NCBI GenBank assembly: GCA_022559845.1
Contig: JAHNEJ010001605.1
Location: forward strand, 1-64,000
Reading direction: 5' to 3'
Length of the DNA stretch: 64,000 nt
Source: Amorphophallus konjac
Taxonomy: Eukaryota; Streptophyta; Magnoliopsida; Alismatales; Araceae
This document shows positions 22,524 to 33,846 of this stretch, piece by piece. The translations under genes were made by a program, and so were the position numbers. The notes under the pieces were generated by a model, which made no database searches, was not told where the DNA came from, and was given only the letters and a program-made list of their open reading frames with translations. Positions within the stretch are counted from its first letter, which is position 1. The number at the start of each line of letters is the position of its first letter.

Positions 22524-22533
22524 TCTATAAATA
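22524..22533 (+). promoter_or_regulatory. TATA box of LTR X
   Basis: CTATAAATAG lies 11 bp after the last U3 palindrome and is conserved at 49,039-49,048 in the 3' LTR. Transcription would start about 30 bp downstream, near the CCCCCTCAGTTCTAGGAG stretch. Confidence 0.7.
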
Positions 22534-23154
22534 GAGGCCCACCCCCTCAGTTCTAGGAGAGCGAAGCAGTGATCCGATAGGCTGCCGGAGCCCAGAGGCT
22601 ACGGAGTCATTTTTCTAACCCGTGGGTTCTTTTGTAGGTGGAGGTTCTGCCGGCTTCTCGGGTGCTCACGCTCGCGAGAGGAAGGTCGTCTTCATCCACC
22701 GCGCTTCCACGTCGTCCCCACGCTGCCGGAGCTCCGCCGGATTTCACCCTCGGCTCATCCAATAAGCCTTTTCTTCCCCTTTTTCTCCATAGTCCTTTAC
22801 ATTCATCATATTGCATCATCTATCCCCCTTCACAAGGGGGCCTCTTCTCTTATACTTCTTACATCCATCATCTCATTTTCCTCCTACTCGAGTCCGAGAG
22901 GGGTTTAAAAGATAACACCAACCAGGTGTGTGTCTTGCCATCATTTCGTTATTTTTATCGCAAGGATTCGAATACTACACCTCCATCTTTCTAATCCACT
23001 TGTCATTTATTTGTCGTTGTCTTGCAAGGGTACCCGAGGAAAGCCCTCTCCGTCGGCCGGCCGGAAGGAGAGGAAGAAGCGACCCGCCATCTCCCGCTTT
23101 TGAGGTAGGCGCGATCACCTTCTTATTTTGGGGTCTTTTGGCCCCTGGCGATCA

Positions 23155-23635
23155 CATCTTATCATCGAGGCCGCGGCGAGTCACTTCCCCAATGGCCGTT
23201 TAAATTTCTGTTTCCTATATTCTCTTTATATTTTGTTATATATTCTGCTTATATCATCGAGGCCGCGGCGAGTCACTTCCCCAATGGCCGTTTAATTTTC
23301 TATTCCTACAATCTCTTTATGCTTTGTTATATTCTGCTTATATCATCGAGGCCGCGGCGAGTCACATCCCCAATGGCCGTTTAAATTTCCGTTCTTATAT
23401 TTTCTTTATATTCTGTTATATTCTGCTCATATCATTGAGGCCGCGGCGAGTCACTTCCCCAATGGCCGTTTAAATTTCTGTTCTCATATTTTCTCTATAT
23501 TCTGTTATATTCTGTTCATATTCTCGAGGCCGCGGCGAGTAACTTCCCCAATGGCCGTTTCAATTCTTGTTATTTAATTTTTGCATCATTCCCGTCCCCC
23601 CGAGGTCGCGGCGAGTCACTTCCCGCTATGGCCGT
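23155..23635 (+). repeat. Tandem repeat of about 90 bp in R/U5 of LTR X
   Basis: Units each contain TCGAGGCCGCGGCGAGTCAC and CCCCAATGGCCGTTT followed by an AT-rich stretch. Five good units and a degenerate sixth are here. The 3' LTR has four good units and the degenerate one, which accounts for most of the length difference between the two LTRs. Confidence 0.85.
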
Positions 23636-23830
23636 TTAATCCCCATATTTTGCTATATCATACTTGTCCCGCTCGCCCCGCCGGAGCAATCTCCCGTGGT
23701 GGCCCCTTCTCTCTTTCCTCTCATTTCTGTGTTGCAGCAAACAAAACAAACAAAAAAGAAGGAGCCCGCGCGCTCTCCGCTTCTTCCTCTTCCCCGCTCT
23801 ACTCCGAACCGCGTGACGTCGCTCACAGAT

Positions 23831-23848
23831 TGGCGATCACGGTGGGAC
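23831..23848 (+). other. Primer binding site of element A
   Basis: TGGCGATCACGGTGGGAC begins three bases after the LTR end CACA. TGG pairs with the CCA end of a tRNA, as required for priming. I could not assign the tRNA by memory with confidence. Confidence 0.6.
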
Positions 23849-24418
23849 GTCTACTGCTTCCTCTCGGCTACCCTTGCAAGTTCGGCACCATCCGTGCCTC
23901 TCCATCTTGGCGCCCGCGCGCGCCCCCGTTGTGCTCACGGCAGCACTGTCAGTTGTTTGGTTGTTTGTTATTATATGTCTGTTATTTTTGTTGTTTTCCC
24001 ACTCCATATATCTGTCAGCATTCCATTGCATACATCCATTCCTCCTTTCTATCTTTTTTTCATTTTTTGAGGATCACCCTTTCCCGGTGAAGGAAGGACT
24101 CTCCGTTTGGGAATTCCTCTCAACGGACTAGAATCTCCTACACTGGGACCTCCGTAAGTCCCCGACATCGAAGAATCTCCTCTTCGTTCACTGGGCTGGT
24201 TGTACCATTGAAGTTCCCCGAAGTTAGTCATTTCATTCGTGGTGAGACGAGAGACCCTAGCTGACACGGCGGTGAAACAAAAATAAACTAGGGTCCCTAT
24301 CTGTGTGAACTTCGGATCTCGCTAAAAACACACAAAAAAATCATCAAAATCAAAACAAAAAAAAAGGGCGTAAAGGCATCCACTTGTTTGATAATCTCTG
24401 CTACCTACTTGCTAGTGT
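23849..24418 (+). other. Untranslated leader of element A
   Basis: About 570 bp between the primer binding site and the first gag Met, with no supported coding feature. It probably holds packaging and dimerisation signals, but nothing specific is recognisable. Confidence 0.5.
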
Positions 24419-26208
24419 ATGTTTTTGCGTTCTGGGAAAACTGTGAGCATGTCTCACGAGTCTTCTGAGGAGAACCACCCTAGTCGTGGTTTGACAGCCG
24501 ACCCGCGAGTCTATGCTATGGACTCGGGTCCTTCTCATGACCCCTCGCAGGAGGTGCAGGTTATTACCGGGGACACGTCCCCGCCACAGGATATCACTTC
24601 CTTACTGGGCGTCCTCGCCAACACGGAGCTTACCTCTGAACAGCTCCGGGCCTTCCAGGCCATTCTAAAGGGGAAATCTGTTTCCCCCACGCCCCAGGAG
24701 TCAACTCCGGCTATCGCACCTCTCCACGAGTCCGTGCAGGCCATTCCATCTCCTTCATTGGCGCAAGCCACCCAGTCTCCCTCGCTTCAAGGACAAGCGA
24801 GCCAACAACCTCCCTCATTCCAATTCCCGTCACAATCTCAAACTCCCGGTGTTCCTCACACACCGTTTCAGCCAGGACCAACTGTCGGTGGTCCGACAGT
24901 TCCCTCTCATTCCGGGTTTCCCCCTCAAGTCTCCGGGAGACAGTTTCTCCCCCAATGGCAAGTGCCACCTTCACCCCCAGAGGAGCTCGCCCAATCGCTC
25001 CTCAATAGGTTCAATCGCATGGATGAGCAGTTTCAAAATCTGAGAAAGATGGTGGACGTGAAAGCCACCCGGAGGTTGCTTTGCCAATCCTCCCTGTCAT
25101 TCATCTTCCTCCTTCCGAAATGCCCACGTACCGCAGATACAACGGTACCGGCAACCCCTTCATTCACCTCAAGGACTTCATGTATGAGTCCTCCTATTGG
25201 CAAAATGATCAGAGGTCCCTGGCGTACCTCTTTCGGAGATCATTGGATGGTCCCGCGCTTGAGTGGTTCTATTCTCTGGAGCCCCGCGAGGCCGAGAATT
25301 TTGAAGTAGTTCAGAGAAGGTTCTTGCAGAAATATAGGGATAGGGTCGGTCCCTCACTCTCCATTACCGACCTAGTGGCCGAAAAGATGAAACCCGACGA
25401 GGATTTTGTCCGATATGCTGATAGATGGAGGTCTCTGGCGGAGAGAATAAGGGATACCCTCTCCGAGCCCGAACAAGTGAAAATGATTGTGTCTAATGCA
25501 ACCCCACAGTTCAGACATGTCCTGGCCATGAATAAACTGACTACAATGGAGGAACTCTACGAAAGGGCCCGGTACATCCAAACCCAACTAAAAGACTCCC
25601 CCATCATGAACATGTTTGAGTCGCCGAAGCCCAAAGTGGTCAGAAAGACAGGCGCTGGTGTCCCGGGCGGAGCCACAGAAGGGGTCGTGACAAATGAGCA
25701 AGTCAGTGCGGTCAACAATGCCAACTATGCAGTCAACCCAAGGCCTCCACAAATGCCCCGACTACCCCTTCAACCAGGTCCTTTCCCTCTCCGTCCTACA
25801 CCCCAAAATAATCCACCCCAGGATAATATGCCTCCATTACGCCAACCCCAGCAACAACAACCACAACCTCAGCAACAACAACCACCGCTTCAGTACAACC
25901 AAGTTCCACCTCTAGGGAACTATGGTCCCCAACAGCAACAAAGGAGGCCGCTCGGTCCCAAGAGAGCCTACTATCCACCATTGCCAGAAACTTTAACAGA
26001 CATTTTTAATGCCCTCATGGCATCAAACCAACTCGCCTTACCCAGAGAAAGGCTCATGTGGCCCCCCAATGTTGATACCTCCAAATACTGTGTTTACCAC
26101 AGGCAGCCGGGACACACAGTAGATTACTGCTTCCATTTCAAAGATTACATACATGATATGAACGATGAACATCAAATAGATTGGGATGAGATGACCGACA
26201 TGGCATAA
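24419..26208 (+). pseudogene. gag of element A, frameshifted
   Basis: The first part (Met at 24,419, starting MFLRSGKTVSMS) is Pro/Ser/Gln-rich with a short coiled coil (LNRFNRMDEQFQNLRKM). Near 25,070-25,080 the frame moves by one. The second part then carries the gag core (YRRYNGTGNPFIHLKDF, then ALEWFYSL), a Pro/Gln-rich linker and a Zn-binding motif CVYHRQPGHTVDYCFHFKDY near 26,090-26,150, the same type as in element B. It stops with TAA at 26,208. Gag would form the particle and bind RNA. Confidence 0.75.
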
Positions 26209-26597
26209 TCCAGATCATACGGAGCACAACAGCCAATCATCAGGTTAACCCCATTCCTCCTTCCGGAGCAGGTGGGATGGCAGACAGGAAAGTACTCCAT
26301 TCTTTATACCTCTAACCCTATCGTCATGCAACCCCTCACCTTGCCCGGGTAGCACCTCTCTCTCATCAACCGCATCGGTATCGCCTTCGCCTTTTCCAAT
26401 ACCATTAACGCCCTCATCATCCGCACCCCAACCTCCTATCAACCGACACTTTCTACTACGCCTTCACACCCTCTCACCTTCCCCCACTCCCCCACTTTAC
26501 CATCCACCTCTACCACATTTACCCCTACGCCTTCTAAACCCCTTATCATCCGTACACCATACATAACCCCGTCTCTTTCTCCACCACATCACCACTA
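26209..26597 (+). other. Degenerate proline-rich linker between gag and protease
   Basis: C-rich sequence with repeated CCTTCTAAACCCCTTATCATCC-like units, continuing the composition of the coding regions on both sides but with stops in all frames. It is probably a decayed part of the gag-protease region. Confidence 0.5.
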
Positions 26598-28624
26598 ATG
26601 CCTTCAAAACCACTCATCACCCACCGTCCGCCTCAAAACCTTTACCCGTTTCAAACCTTACCTCCACCTCCACCTTCCAAACCCCTTATCCTTCATAATC
26701 CGCGTGATATCCCCTCTACCTCCACCATGCCTCCACCTAACAAACCCCTCATCAGAATCCCTGCTCCCGTCATCACCCCTGCTTCATCAACCATTCCTCC
26801 ACTACTACCCCTCAAACCCCTGTTAAAACCCACTGCTACCCCCACAGAGGTACAAAAGCCACAGGCAATGGTGCTCCGGAGTGGAAGGATTTTCCACAGG
26901 GTTTTCCCCCACAACAGTCAGAATCCCGAGCAATCTCAGCCAGAGAAGGATGACGGAGAACAACCAGAAAAAGCTATCCCTGGAACACAGTATGATCTAT
27001 TGAAACACCTGGACAAGACGCCTGCTCGGATCTCCATCCTGGAGCTTCTTCAAAGATCCACATCCCACCAGGCGGCCTTGATGGAATATCTTCAAAAAGT
27101 CATGGTTAATGAAGACCTCCCCGTGGAGAAGATTTCAACCGTCCTGACCCCAACAGACACACAACCGGCCATCATGTTCCACAACTACGAGCTCGCTCCC
27201 AAGGAGGCTCGGAAATATGCACTGTGCATTTCAATAAAATTAATGGGGTATCCATAAACCCGTGTCTTGTGGACACGGGTGCGTCCATAAATGTGATCTC
27301 CATGAGCACTCTTCAGTTGTGTGGGATCGACGAGGAACAAATAAGACCTTCCTCGATCACGGTCACGGCCTATGACAATAGCAAAAGGCCGCCGCAGGGG
27401 ATGATTATTCTGAAGGCAGAACTAGGCCCCATGTCAATTCCCACGGAATTCCATGTCCTCGACATGGACCCCACATTCAAGGCTATACTGGGTCGACCTT
27501 ACATCGAAGCCATGGACGCTGTGCCTTCCACCAACCATCAATGCCTGAAGTTTCCTTACAATGGGAGAATTATTAAAGTGGTCAGTACACCTGTCCTTCA
27601 CACAGTGGATGCTATCAACACCTCTCTGCCATCTGTTTGGCCGTCTCATCGGCCCATATTGTCACTGCTGGATGTACGTGATCCATCTCGCATTCCACTA
27701 GCACCAAAGGAGCCGGTCAGGGCAACCACAACATCATGTCTCCCTCTTCACTCCAAAGGTTGGGAGATTATGAGGAACATCGGCTACCAACAGGGAAAAG
27801 GTCTGGGCGCACAGTTACAGGGTATGCTCAAGCCGCCAAAAGAAATTAGGCCGAACCGTAGGTTTGGCCTAGGCTTCAAAGGACCGTTCAAGGCAGATTG
27901 GAAGCCCCTCACATGGACTCTATCAAACCACTTCAACAGAGGGCCCGTTGTTCAGATAGGAGATCACCCACGAGAAGCATATGGGGAATCACATGCTGTA
28001 TATTTTGCTGAAAAATGTCCGAGGATCACCAAAAGAGGCAAGATCAAAGATCCGGAATGCGAGTGGGATAAATGGTTCGACATACGGGACATTTCTGTTG
28101 CACTGGAAAGGATGTTCTCGTCCCCACAGCTTGAAGGACCACCATTGATCTCCGAGATACCAGAGAATATTACCACTCTTGCCAAAGTTCCAAACTATCC
28201 TCGTCCTCGCCAGAAGGACCATGTCATCGACGGATCTTCATCCGTCCTCAACATTGCCATCGACGGCTCATTAGCCGCCATCCTCTCCATCCACTCGTCT
28301 CAGCCTTTGCTGATATTTTCTTCCTGGGCCAGACGATTGTCTGATGATCTTCCCAGGTCCCCTTCTTTGCTTACATACCTGCGCGGGCTTTTCAACCCGC
28401 GCCAGGTCTTCAACCATGATCTGCTCTACGAGCCCCACAATCCTCTAGCCATAACCACTTTCCTCTCTCCTCCAATCTCTCTTCACTGCTTTGTCATTAA
28501 AAATGAAAACGAAAAAAAAACGTCAATTTTCAAACTCTCCAACAACACATCTTCGTTGAGGAAACCTCCTACATCTCCCACGGGTGCGTACCGCCTTGCG
28601 GACCACCCGTCCAAGGTCCGATGA
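26598..28624 (+). pseudogene. Protease and G-patch segment of element A polyprotein
   Basis: A Pro-rich start with MVLRSGRIF (found in many Tat polyproteins) runs to 27,257. A 1-bp shift near 27,225 passes the reading to a frame open to 28,624. That frame has an aspartic protease core (LVDTGASINVIS, near 27,265-27,300; then KAILGRP) and a G-patch motif, GWEIMRNIGYQQGKGLG (about 27,763-27,815). The G-patch is a nucleic-acid-binding domain also found next to protease in betaretroviruses. The stop TGA at 28,622-28,624 overlaps the ATG of the RT frame (ATGA). Confidence 0.75.
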
Positions 28625-31600
28625 GCGACCTTTTCTACCCCTCCTCTGAGGGGTCTTCTCCTGTACATTCTACACCATCCTCTTCGTCTTCCTCCTCTTC
28701 TGTAAATATTGTCAGTCAATCTAGGAATGACAGGCCAAGGGTAGTACCTAGGAAGAAATCCAAGGGTAGGCAGATCCCTCGTCGATTCCTTCTGGATTTG
28801 GCCGCCAGGTGTCAGGCCCTTCTTGCCATCCCCCAGTTGTTAGAAAATCCCATCCAGCTACCCGAAATAGAATGCGAGGGCGACTGTGCATCTGATGAAG
28901 GGTATGGAGTCTACGAGATCACGAATGAAGAATGCCCCACTGAAGATGAGGGTGAAGAATATGAGGATGTGGCGGGCGCATACGCTAGTGGAATGAGGAG
29001 ATTCGACGAGCCGTCAACCGCCGTAGAAGAATCCACCAAGGAAGTCAACTTGGGAACTGAGGAAGACCCTAGGATCATCCTCATAAGTGACAACCTACCA
29101 CCCTCTGAAGAAGAGGCATTAATTGAGGTTCTCAAGGAATATAAGGACACGTTTGCATGGAGCTACGAGGATATGCCGGGTTTGGATTCAACCTTGGTCG
29201 AACACCGTTTAACCCTAAAACCAGGGTCCATCTCGGTAAAACAAAGGTTAAGGCGTTTCCACCCTCAGATGGCTTTGAAAATGAAAGAAGAGGTCGATAA
29301 GCTCCACAAAGCCAGGTTCATTAGAGTCGTTCTTTATCCTCAATGGGTGGCGAACATTGTCCCGGTCATGAAGAAAGATGGGAAAGTCAGGATTTGCATC
29401 GACTTCCGGGACCTTAACCGCGCGTGTCCAAAGGATGATTTTCCCTTACCTCACATTGATGTGTTGATTGATAACACGGCAGGTTTTGAAACCCTCTCTT
29501 TCATGGATGGATTTTCAGGATACAATCAAATTCGTTTGGCAGAAGAGGATCAGGAAAAGACGTCATTCACTACCCCTTGGGGAACATATTGTTACGTGGT
29601 CATGCCGTTTGGGTTAAAGAATGCTGGAGCTACTTACCAAAGAGCGATGATGGCCATATTTCATGACATGATGCACATATATCTGGAAGTGTATGTGGAT
29701 GACTTATTGGTAAAATCAAGGACCAGGATGGAACATCCAGAAGTTTTGGCTAAGGTCTTGCAAAGGTCCAGAGAGTTCCAATTGAAAATGAACCCGAAAA
29801 AGTGTGTGTTTGGTGTGTCATCAGGTAAATTGTTGGGGTTCATTGTGAGTAAAAGAGGGATCGAGATTGATCCCGACAAAGCCAAGGCTATCAGGGATAT
29901 GCCGCCTCCCAAGAATTTGAGGGAAGTCCGAGGTTTAATCGGGAGGTTACAGTTTATTCGTCGGTTTGTGTCTCAACATTCACAAAGGTGTAGACCTCTC
30001 TACGAGTTGACCAAGCCAGGAGTAGAATTCCACTGGAATTCTAAATGTCAGAAAGCTTTTGAAGGGTTGAAGGAATATCTGGCTAGTCCACCCGTTCTCA
30101 TTCCACCCAAACCAGAAAAACCTCTGATCCTTTACGTCTCAGTCTTGGATGACTCCGTGGGAGCCGTCCTCGCACAAGCTGATGAAGAAGGCAAGGAACG
30201 GGCAACCTATTACTTGTCCAAACTTCTCAATCCCTGTGAGCAGAAGTACACCGGCATGGAAAAAACCTGTGCTGCCCTCGTTTGGGTAGTGCAGAAATTG
30301 AAGCACTACTTCTTGGCTCACGAAGTCCACTTGATTGCTCGGATGAATCCTATCAAATTCCTTCTGGAGAAAGCCGTCCTTACGGATAGGCTAGCACGCT
30401 GGCAAAGTTTTCTCTCTCAGTTCGACATCACCTACATCCAGCAAAAGGCGATTAAAGGCTATGCCATAGCCGAGCATCTCGCTCACCATCCTCTTCCCAA
30501 GTTCGACCCCGTCCAATCAGAGTTTCCAGATGAGGAACTAATGTCCATCAACCAATCAGATGAGCCAATGTGGACACTATATTTTGATGGAGCTCTGAAT
30601 TCTCAAGGGAAAGGAATCGGCGTCGCCCTCCTGTCACCGGAAGGCCTCACATTCCCATTGGCGTACCAGCTCAAATTTCCAGTTACCAACAATATAGCCG
30701 AATATGAAGCCCTTCTAGCTGGCCTAGGACTCGCTCATTCTTTACGTATCACTGAGTTGCGAGTTGTAGGTGACAGTCAGCTCATCCTTCGTCAGGTACT
30801 CACTAAGTATCGCACTCGCGATCCCAAACTCAAGCCATACCAAGAACTCACTGCTGCCTTTGCCAAACTGTTCACAAAACTGATCTTTGTTCATATCCCT
30901 CGTCATCAGAATATTCTCGCCGATGCCCTCGCCTCATTGGCATCATCCATAAGGTTCCCTCTAGGGAGATGGTTTAAGTCCATTTCCATCTACAAACTTC
31001 ACGCCCCTGCACCACCGCTCTCTTCCCAAGTTGACAGGGTCTCCTCCTCGGCGGGAACGGCCTCCGGTTTCTCCTTTGCGCCTCCCTTGGCCCCTCCGGG
31101 CGTCCCCGTGCATCTAGCTGGGCCTCTCCTGCCCTTGGCCTCGGTTGCATCCCCCTCCACCACTTCGCCGTTCGCCGGTGTGCCTCCGGCGATGCTTGCC
31201 CCTGCGTCTCAGCCCTCCGGTTGCTCCGCTGCGCCTCTACCTACCGCCGGGCGACACGTCTATGGCAACCCATGCACGCAAGCACAGGTGGCCAGTCCGG
31301 ATGGGTCTCCAGGCGTTGACCTCCCCAGTCTGCTGACCGCTCTTCCCGCCACTTCGCCTCTCACCCAGTATTTGGGCCCCACCCCCCCTCTTTCGGATGG
31401 GACCTTAGGAGAAAACGGTACTCTGTTTTCTCCTCAAGGCTCCCCTGTTTCGTGCTTTTCTCCCACCGCCCCTTTGCTGCAGGCTGCTAACCGGCACTCT
31501 TCACCCCTCCTCCCCGCGACACAAGTCAGCAGCGCCCTTGCTCAGCCGGCTGTCTCTCCTCCTCCTCTTGTCCCTGCTGGGCCCCCGACGTCTTTGGTGG

Positions 31601-33846
31601 ATGTCTTCCCCACTGATGGCCCCATTGCGGCTGGACCTACCTCCCTGCTCCCCACTCCCTCCTTGCCCCCCGTGTTTGCTGATGCCCCTGCTTCGGCCCC
31701 CAAGCCCTCCTGGCCTGCTGTCCCCAACCCAAGGTTTGCCGACGGCCCTTCTTTCGCCCAGATCTCTCGCCTGGCGCTCTCTTCACCACCGCTCTCCCTG
31801 GCCATTCACCCTCCCACCTTGACTGACTCTGGGGAACCGGCATGCTTCTTCTCTCTCGATGAAATTAAGGAATCTTGCAAGCCCCTACAGTTTGCGGTCA
31901 TTGCTAAGACTCCACGAGGGCGACCGCCGTTTCAAGAGATCCGTGGACACCTGGTTCAGCGGTTCTCGTTCTCTGACGACTTCCTCATCAGTGCGATCGA
32001 TGGTCGACATCTCATTATCAAGTTTCTGAACTTTGACGACTACCTCCAGGTTCTGCTCAAGGAGACCCTCTACGTCCTCGGCAAGCCGTTCAGATTCTCC
32101 AGTTGGTCGATCGACTTCAGACCCGGCTACGACTCTCCAATTGTGCCCGTCTGGCTGGAGCTTCCTGGCCTCCCGGCCAATTTCTTCAACGAAGCTATGC
32201 TTCGCTCCATCGCTGGGAGCATTGGTCCGGTCCTTAAGATCGACCGCAGTTCATCATGTCTGCTCCATGCCCATGCTGCTAGGGCCTGTGTTCAGTTGGA
32301 CATCTCCAAGCCTCTACCAGCGCGAGTGTGGGTTGGCTGTGGGGGCGGCGGCACCTGGCAACCTATCGTCTACCCAGACCCCCCCGTGTTCTGCCGCTCC
32401 TGCCAGCAGCTCGGCCATGTCGTGGATAAGTGCAAGTCGAAGGCTCTTCCCCCCGTGGGGCCTTCTCGTTCGGCTTCTGCTGTTCTTCCCGCCGCGCGGG
32501 GGAGGCCTCCTCGTGGTCCGCCGCCGGTGCCTCCTCTGGCTTGGACGCCGGTCGCCTCGGGGGAGCTTTCTGCTCCTTCTATTCATCAACCGCCCACGGT
32601 GGCCCTGGCTCGCGCAGAAGCTTCTCCATCTGCTCCCCTGGGGGGCCCTAGCGTTCGTGCGGGGGACGTTGATCCTGCCTTCAGTCCCCTGGCCCTTCCT
32701 GCTTCGCCTCTGCGTCCAGCCTGCTCTGGGGACCCCTCCCCTGTCCTCTCTCCATGTCCTTCGTTTCCTGGCGATGCTGGTCCTTCCGTCACACACGGCC
32801 CTGCGGCTTCCCTGCCTGCTGACTCCGGAGGCTCACCGCCCGCTCCTCCGCCGCTCAGCTTTCTTCCTCGCCCTGCTGCAGTTTCAGCAGAGCCTGCCTC
32901 GGCGGCAGCGTTGGCCACTGTGGGCGCCTCTGCCAACCGTGACTTTGTCCTTTGGGTGGCCCCCGGCCAGCCTGCTTCTCCGGCTACGTCTGCTGCCGCC
33001 CTAGTGGCGGTTGTTGTCTCTGCCCCGAGCCCGACTGCCACCTGCCTTCCCGGCTTACAGAAGGCCCCTCTCGCTGCTCCCCATGCTGCTCCCCTTGCTC
33101 CCCCGTTCGCCGTTGGAGGGCTCCTCGCTGAAGCTTTGGCGGCGCCATCATCTCTGGCCGACGGTGTCTCGCCAAGCCATGTCTGCCAAGGGGTTAACCC
33201 CCCCTCTGCTCCCTCTGCTGGTCATCGGGCAGCGCAGGCCTCTCCTGTGGGGCCCTCCGCCGCCCCTGTTGCTGACGCTACTTTGTCTGCTGCGTCCCCC
33301 TTGCCCGTGGGTGCCCCGGCCCCAAGGCCTGCCTCCCAGGCCTTTCCGGCGTCGTCCTCGTTGCCGCCCCCTGCTCCCAATCAGGCGGAACGTCTTGCAC
33401 GATTGGCTGCCCTCCGTGTGCTACGGGACGACGTCAACGCCTTGCCCTCCTTCTCTCGTTTTACGTCGGCTGCTGCTCCGGCCCTGCGTGAACCTCCCCC
33501 TCCTCCGTCGGGTGTGCAGCTTCAAGACTTCGTCCTGGCCTTGCGGGCCGATACGTCTCCCGTCGTCGAGTGCACTTCTGGGGTCCAGCCCTCGTCTGCC
33601 GGTGTGTCTCTCCCCCGCCGGGGGGACCTTGCTATCGTCGGGCCCTCTTCTATGGTCCAGCCCCCGTGTGCCGACATGCCCCGCCAGGGGGACCTTGTCG
33701 CTGTGCAGGAGCGAGGGGCATCGTCTCCGTCCTCTCCACACTCCAATCCTGAGGAGGAGGTTCCCCCCTTCCTGCCCCCCCGCAGAAGCCGAAGAAGGAA
33801 ACAACGGATCTCTAACCCGGTCGAGTTCTACAATGTCAGGCGTTAG
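28621..33846 (+). CDS. RT and two RNase H domains of element A, fused in frame to a LINE ORF1
   Basis: A single open frame of 1,741 codons. RT spans about residues 200-400 with YVDD at 358-361 and FMDGFSGYNQI before it. A Ty3-type RNase H covers about 495-630, and the second, archaeal-like RNase H starts LYFDGAL at about 653. From residue 807 the sequence is not retroviral: it is the ORF1 of a LINE inserted here (separate entry), and by chance the frame stays open to the LINE stop. The fusion removes integrase from the product. The start is the ATG overlapping the stop of the protease frame. Confidence 0.85.
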   Translation: MSDLFYPSSEGSSPVHSTPSSSSSSSSVNIVSQSRNDRPRVVPRKKSKGRQIPRRFLLDLAARCQALLAIPQLLENPIQLPEIECEGDCASDEGYGVYEITNEECPTEDEGEEYEDVAGAYASGMRRFDEPSTAVEESTKEVNLGTEEDPRIILISDNLPPSEEEALIEVLKEYKDTFAWSYEDMPGLDSTLVEHRLTLKPGSISVKQRLRRFHPQMALKMKEEVDKLHKARFIRVVLYPQWVANIVPVMKKDGKVRICIDFRDLNRACPKDDFPLPHIDVLIDNTAGFETLSFMDGFSGYNQIRLAEEDQEKTSFTTPWGTYCYVVMPFGLKNAGATYQRAMMAIFHDMMHIYLEVYVDDLLVKSRTRMEHPEVLAKVLQRSREFQLKMNPKKCVFGVSSGKLLGFIVSKRGIEIDPDKAKAIRDMPPPKNLREVRGLIGRLQFIRRFVSQHSQRCRPLYELTKPGVEFHWNSKCQKAFEGLKEYLASPPVLIPPKPEKPLILYVSVLDDSVGAVLAQADEEGKERATYYLSKLLNPCEQKYTGMEKTCAALVWVVQKLKHYFLAHEVHLIARMNPIKFLLEKAVLTDRLARWQSFLSQFDITYIQQKAIKGYAIAEHLAHHPLPKFDPVQSEFPDEELMSINQSDEPMWTLYFDGALNSQGKGIGVALLSPEGLTFPLAYQLKFPVTNNIAEYEALLAGLGLAHSLRITELRVVGDSQLILRQVLTKYRTRDPKLKPYQELTAAFAKLFTKLIFVHIPRHQNILADALASLASSIRFPLGRWFKSISIYKLHAPAPPLSSQVDRVSSSAGTASGFSFAPPLAPPGVPVHLAGPLLPLASVASPSTTSPFAGVPPAMLAPASQPSGCSAAPLPTAGRHVYGNPCTQAQVASPDGSPGVDLPSLLTALPATSPLTQYLGPTPPLSDGTLGENGTLFSPQGSPVSCFSPTAPLLQAANRHSSPLLPATQVSSALAQPAVSPPPLVPAGPPTSLVDVFPTDGPIAAGPTSLLPTPSLPPVFADAPASAPKPSWPAVPNPRFADGPSFAQISRLALSSPPLSLAIHPPTLTDSGEPACFFSLDEIKESCKPLQFAVIAKTPRGRPPFQEIRGHLVQRFSFSDDFLISAIDGRHLIIKFLNFDDYLQVLLKETLYVLGKPFRFSSWSIDFRPGYDSPIVPVWLELPGLPANFFNEAMLRSIAGSIGPVLKIDRSSSCLLHAHAARACVQLDISKPLPARVWVGCGGGGTWQPIVYPDPPVFCRSCQQLGHVVDKCKSKALPPVGPSRSASAVLPAARGRPPRGPPPVPPLAWTPVASGELSAPSIHQPPTVALARAEASPSAPLGGPSVRAGDVDPAFSPLALPASPLRPACSGDPSPVLSPCPSFPGDAGPSVTHGPAASLPADSGGSPPAPPPLSFLPRPAAVSAEPASAAALATVGASANRDFVLWVAPGQPASPATSAAALVAVVVSAPSPTATCLPGLQKAPLAAPHAAPLAPPFAVGGLLAEALAAPSSLADGVSPSHVCQGVNPPSAPSAGHRAAQASPVGPSAAPVADATLSAASPLPVGAPAPRPASQAFPASSSLPPPAPNQAERLARLAALRVLRDDVNALPSFSRFTSAAAPALREPPPPPSGVQLQDFVLALRADTSPVVECTSGVQPSSAGVSLPRRGDLAIVGPSSMVQPPCADMPRQGDLVAVQERGASSPSSPHSNPEEEVPPFLPPRRSRRRKQRISNPVEFYNVRR

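Larger units (their letters stand above)
21621..23827 (+). repeat. 5' LTR (family X) of element A
   Basis: It starts TGTAGACACGCC and ends GTCGCTCACA, with a primer binding site three bases further on. U3 contains several palindromes built on GGCGTCCAGG. A TATA box lies at 22,524-22,533, and R/U5 carries a tandem repeat of about 90 bp. It matches 48,125-50,251, apart from one extra tandem unit here and small indels in the palindrome region. Open frames inside it are not supported as genes. Confidence 0.88.

Noticed and set aside
22638..24131. Small plus-strand proteins in the LTR X leader
   Set aside because: They lie in R/U5 and the leader, include tandem repeats and match no family. Presence in both LTRs only reflects LTR duplication.
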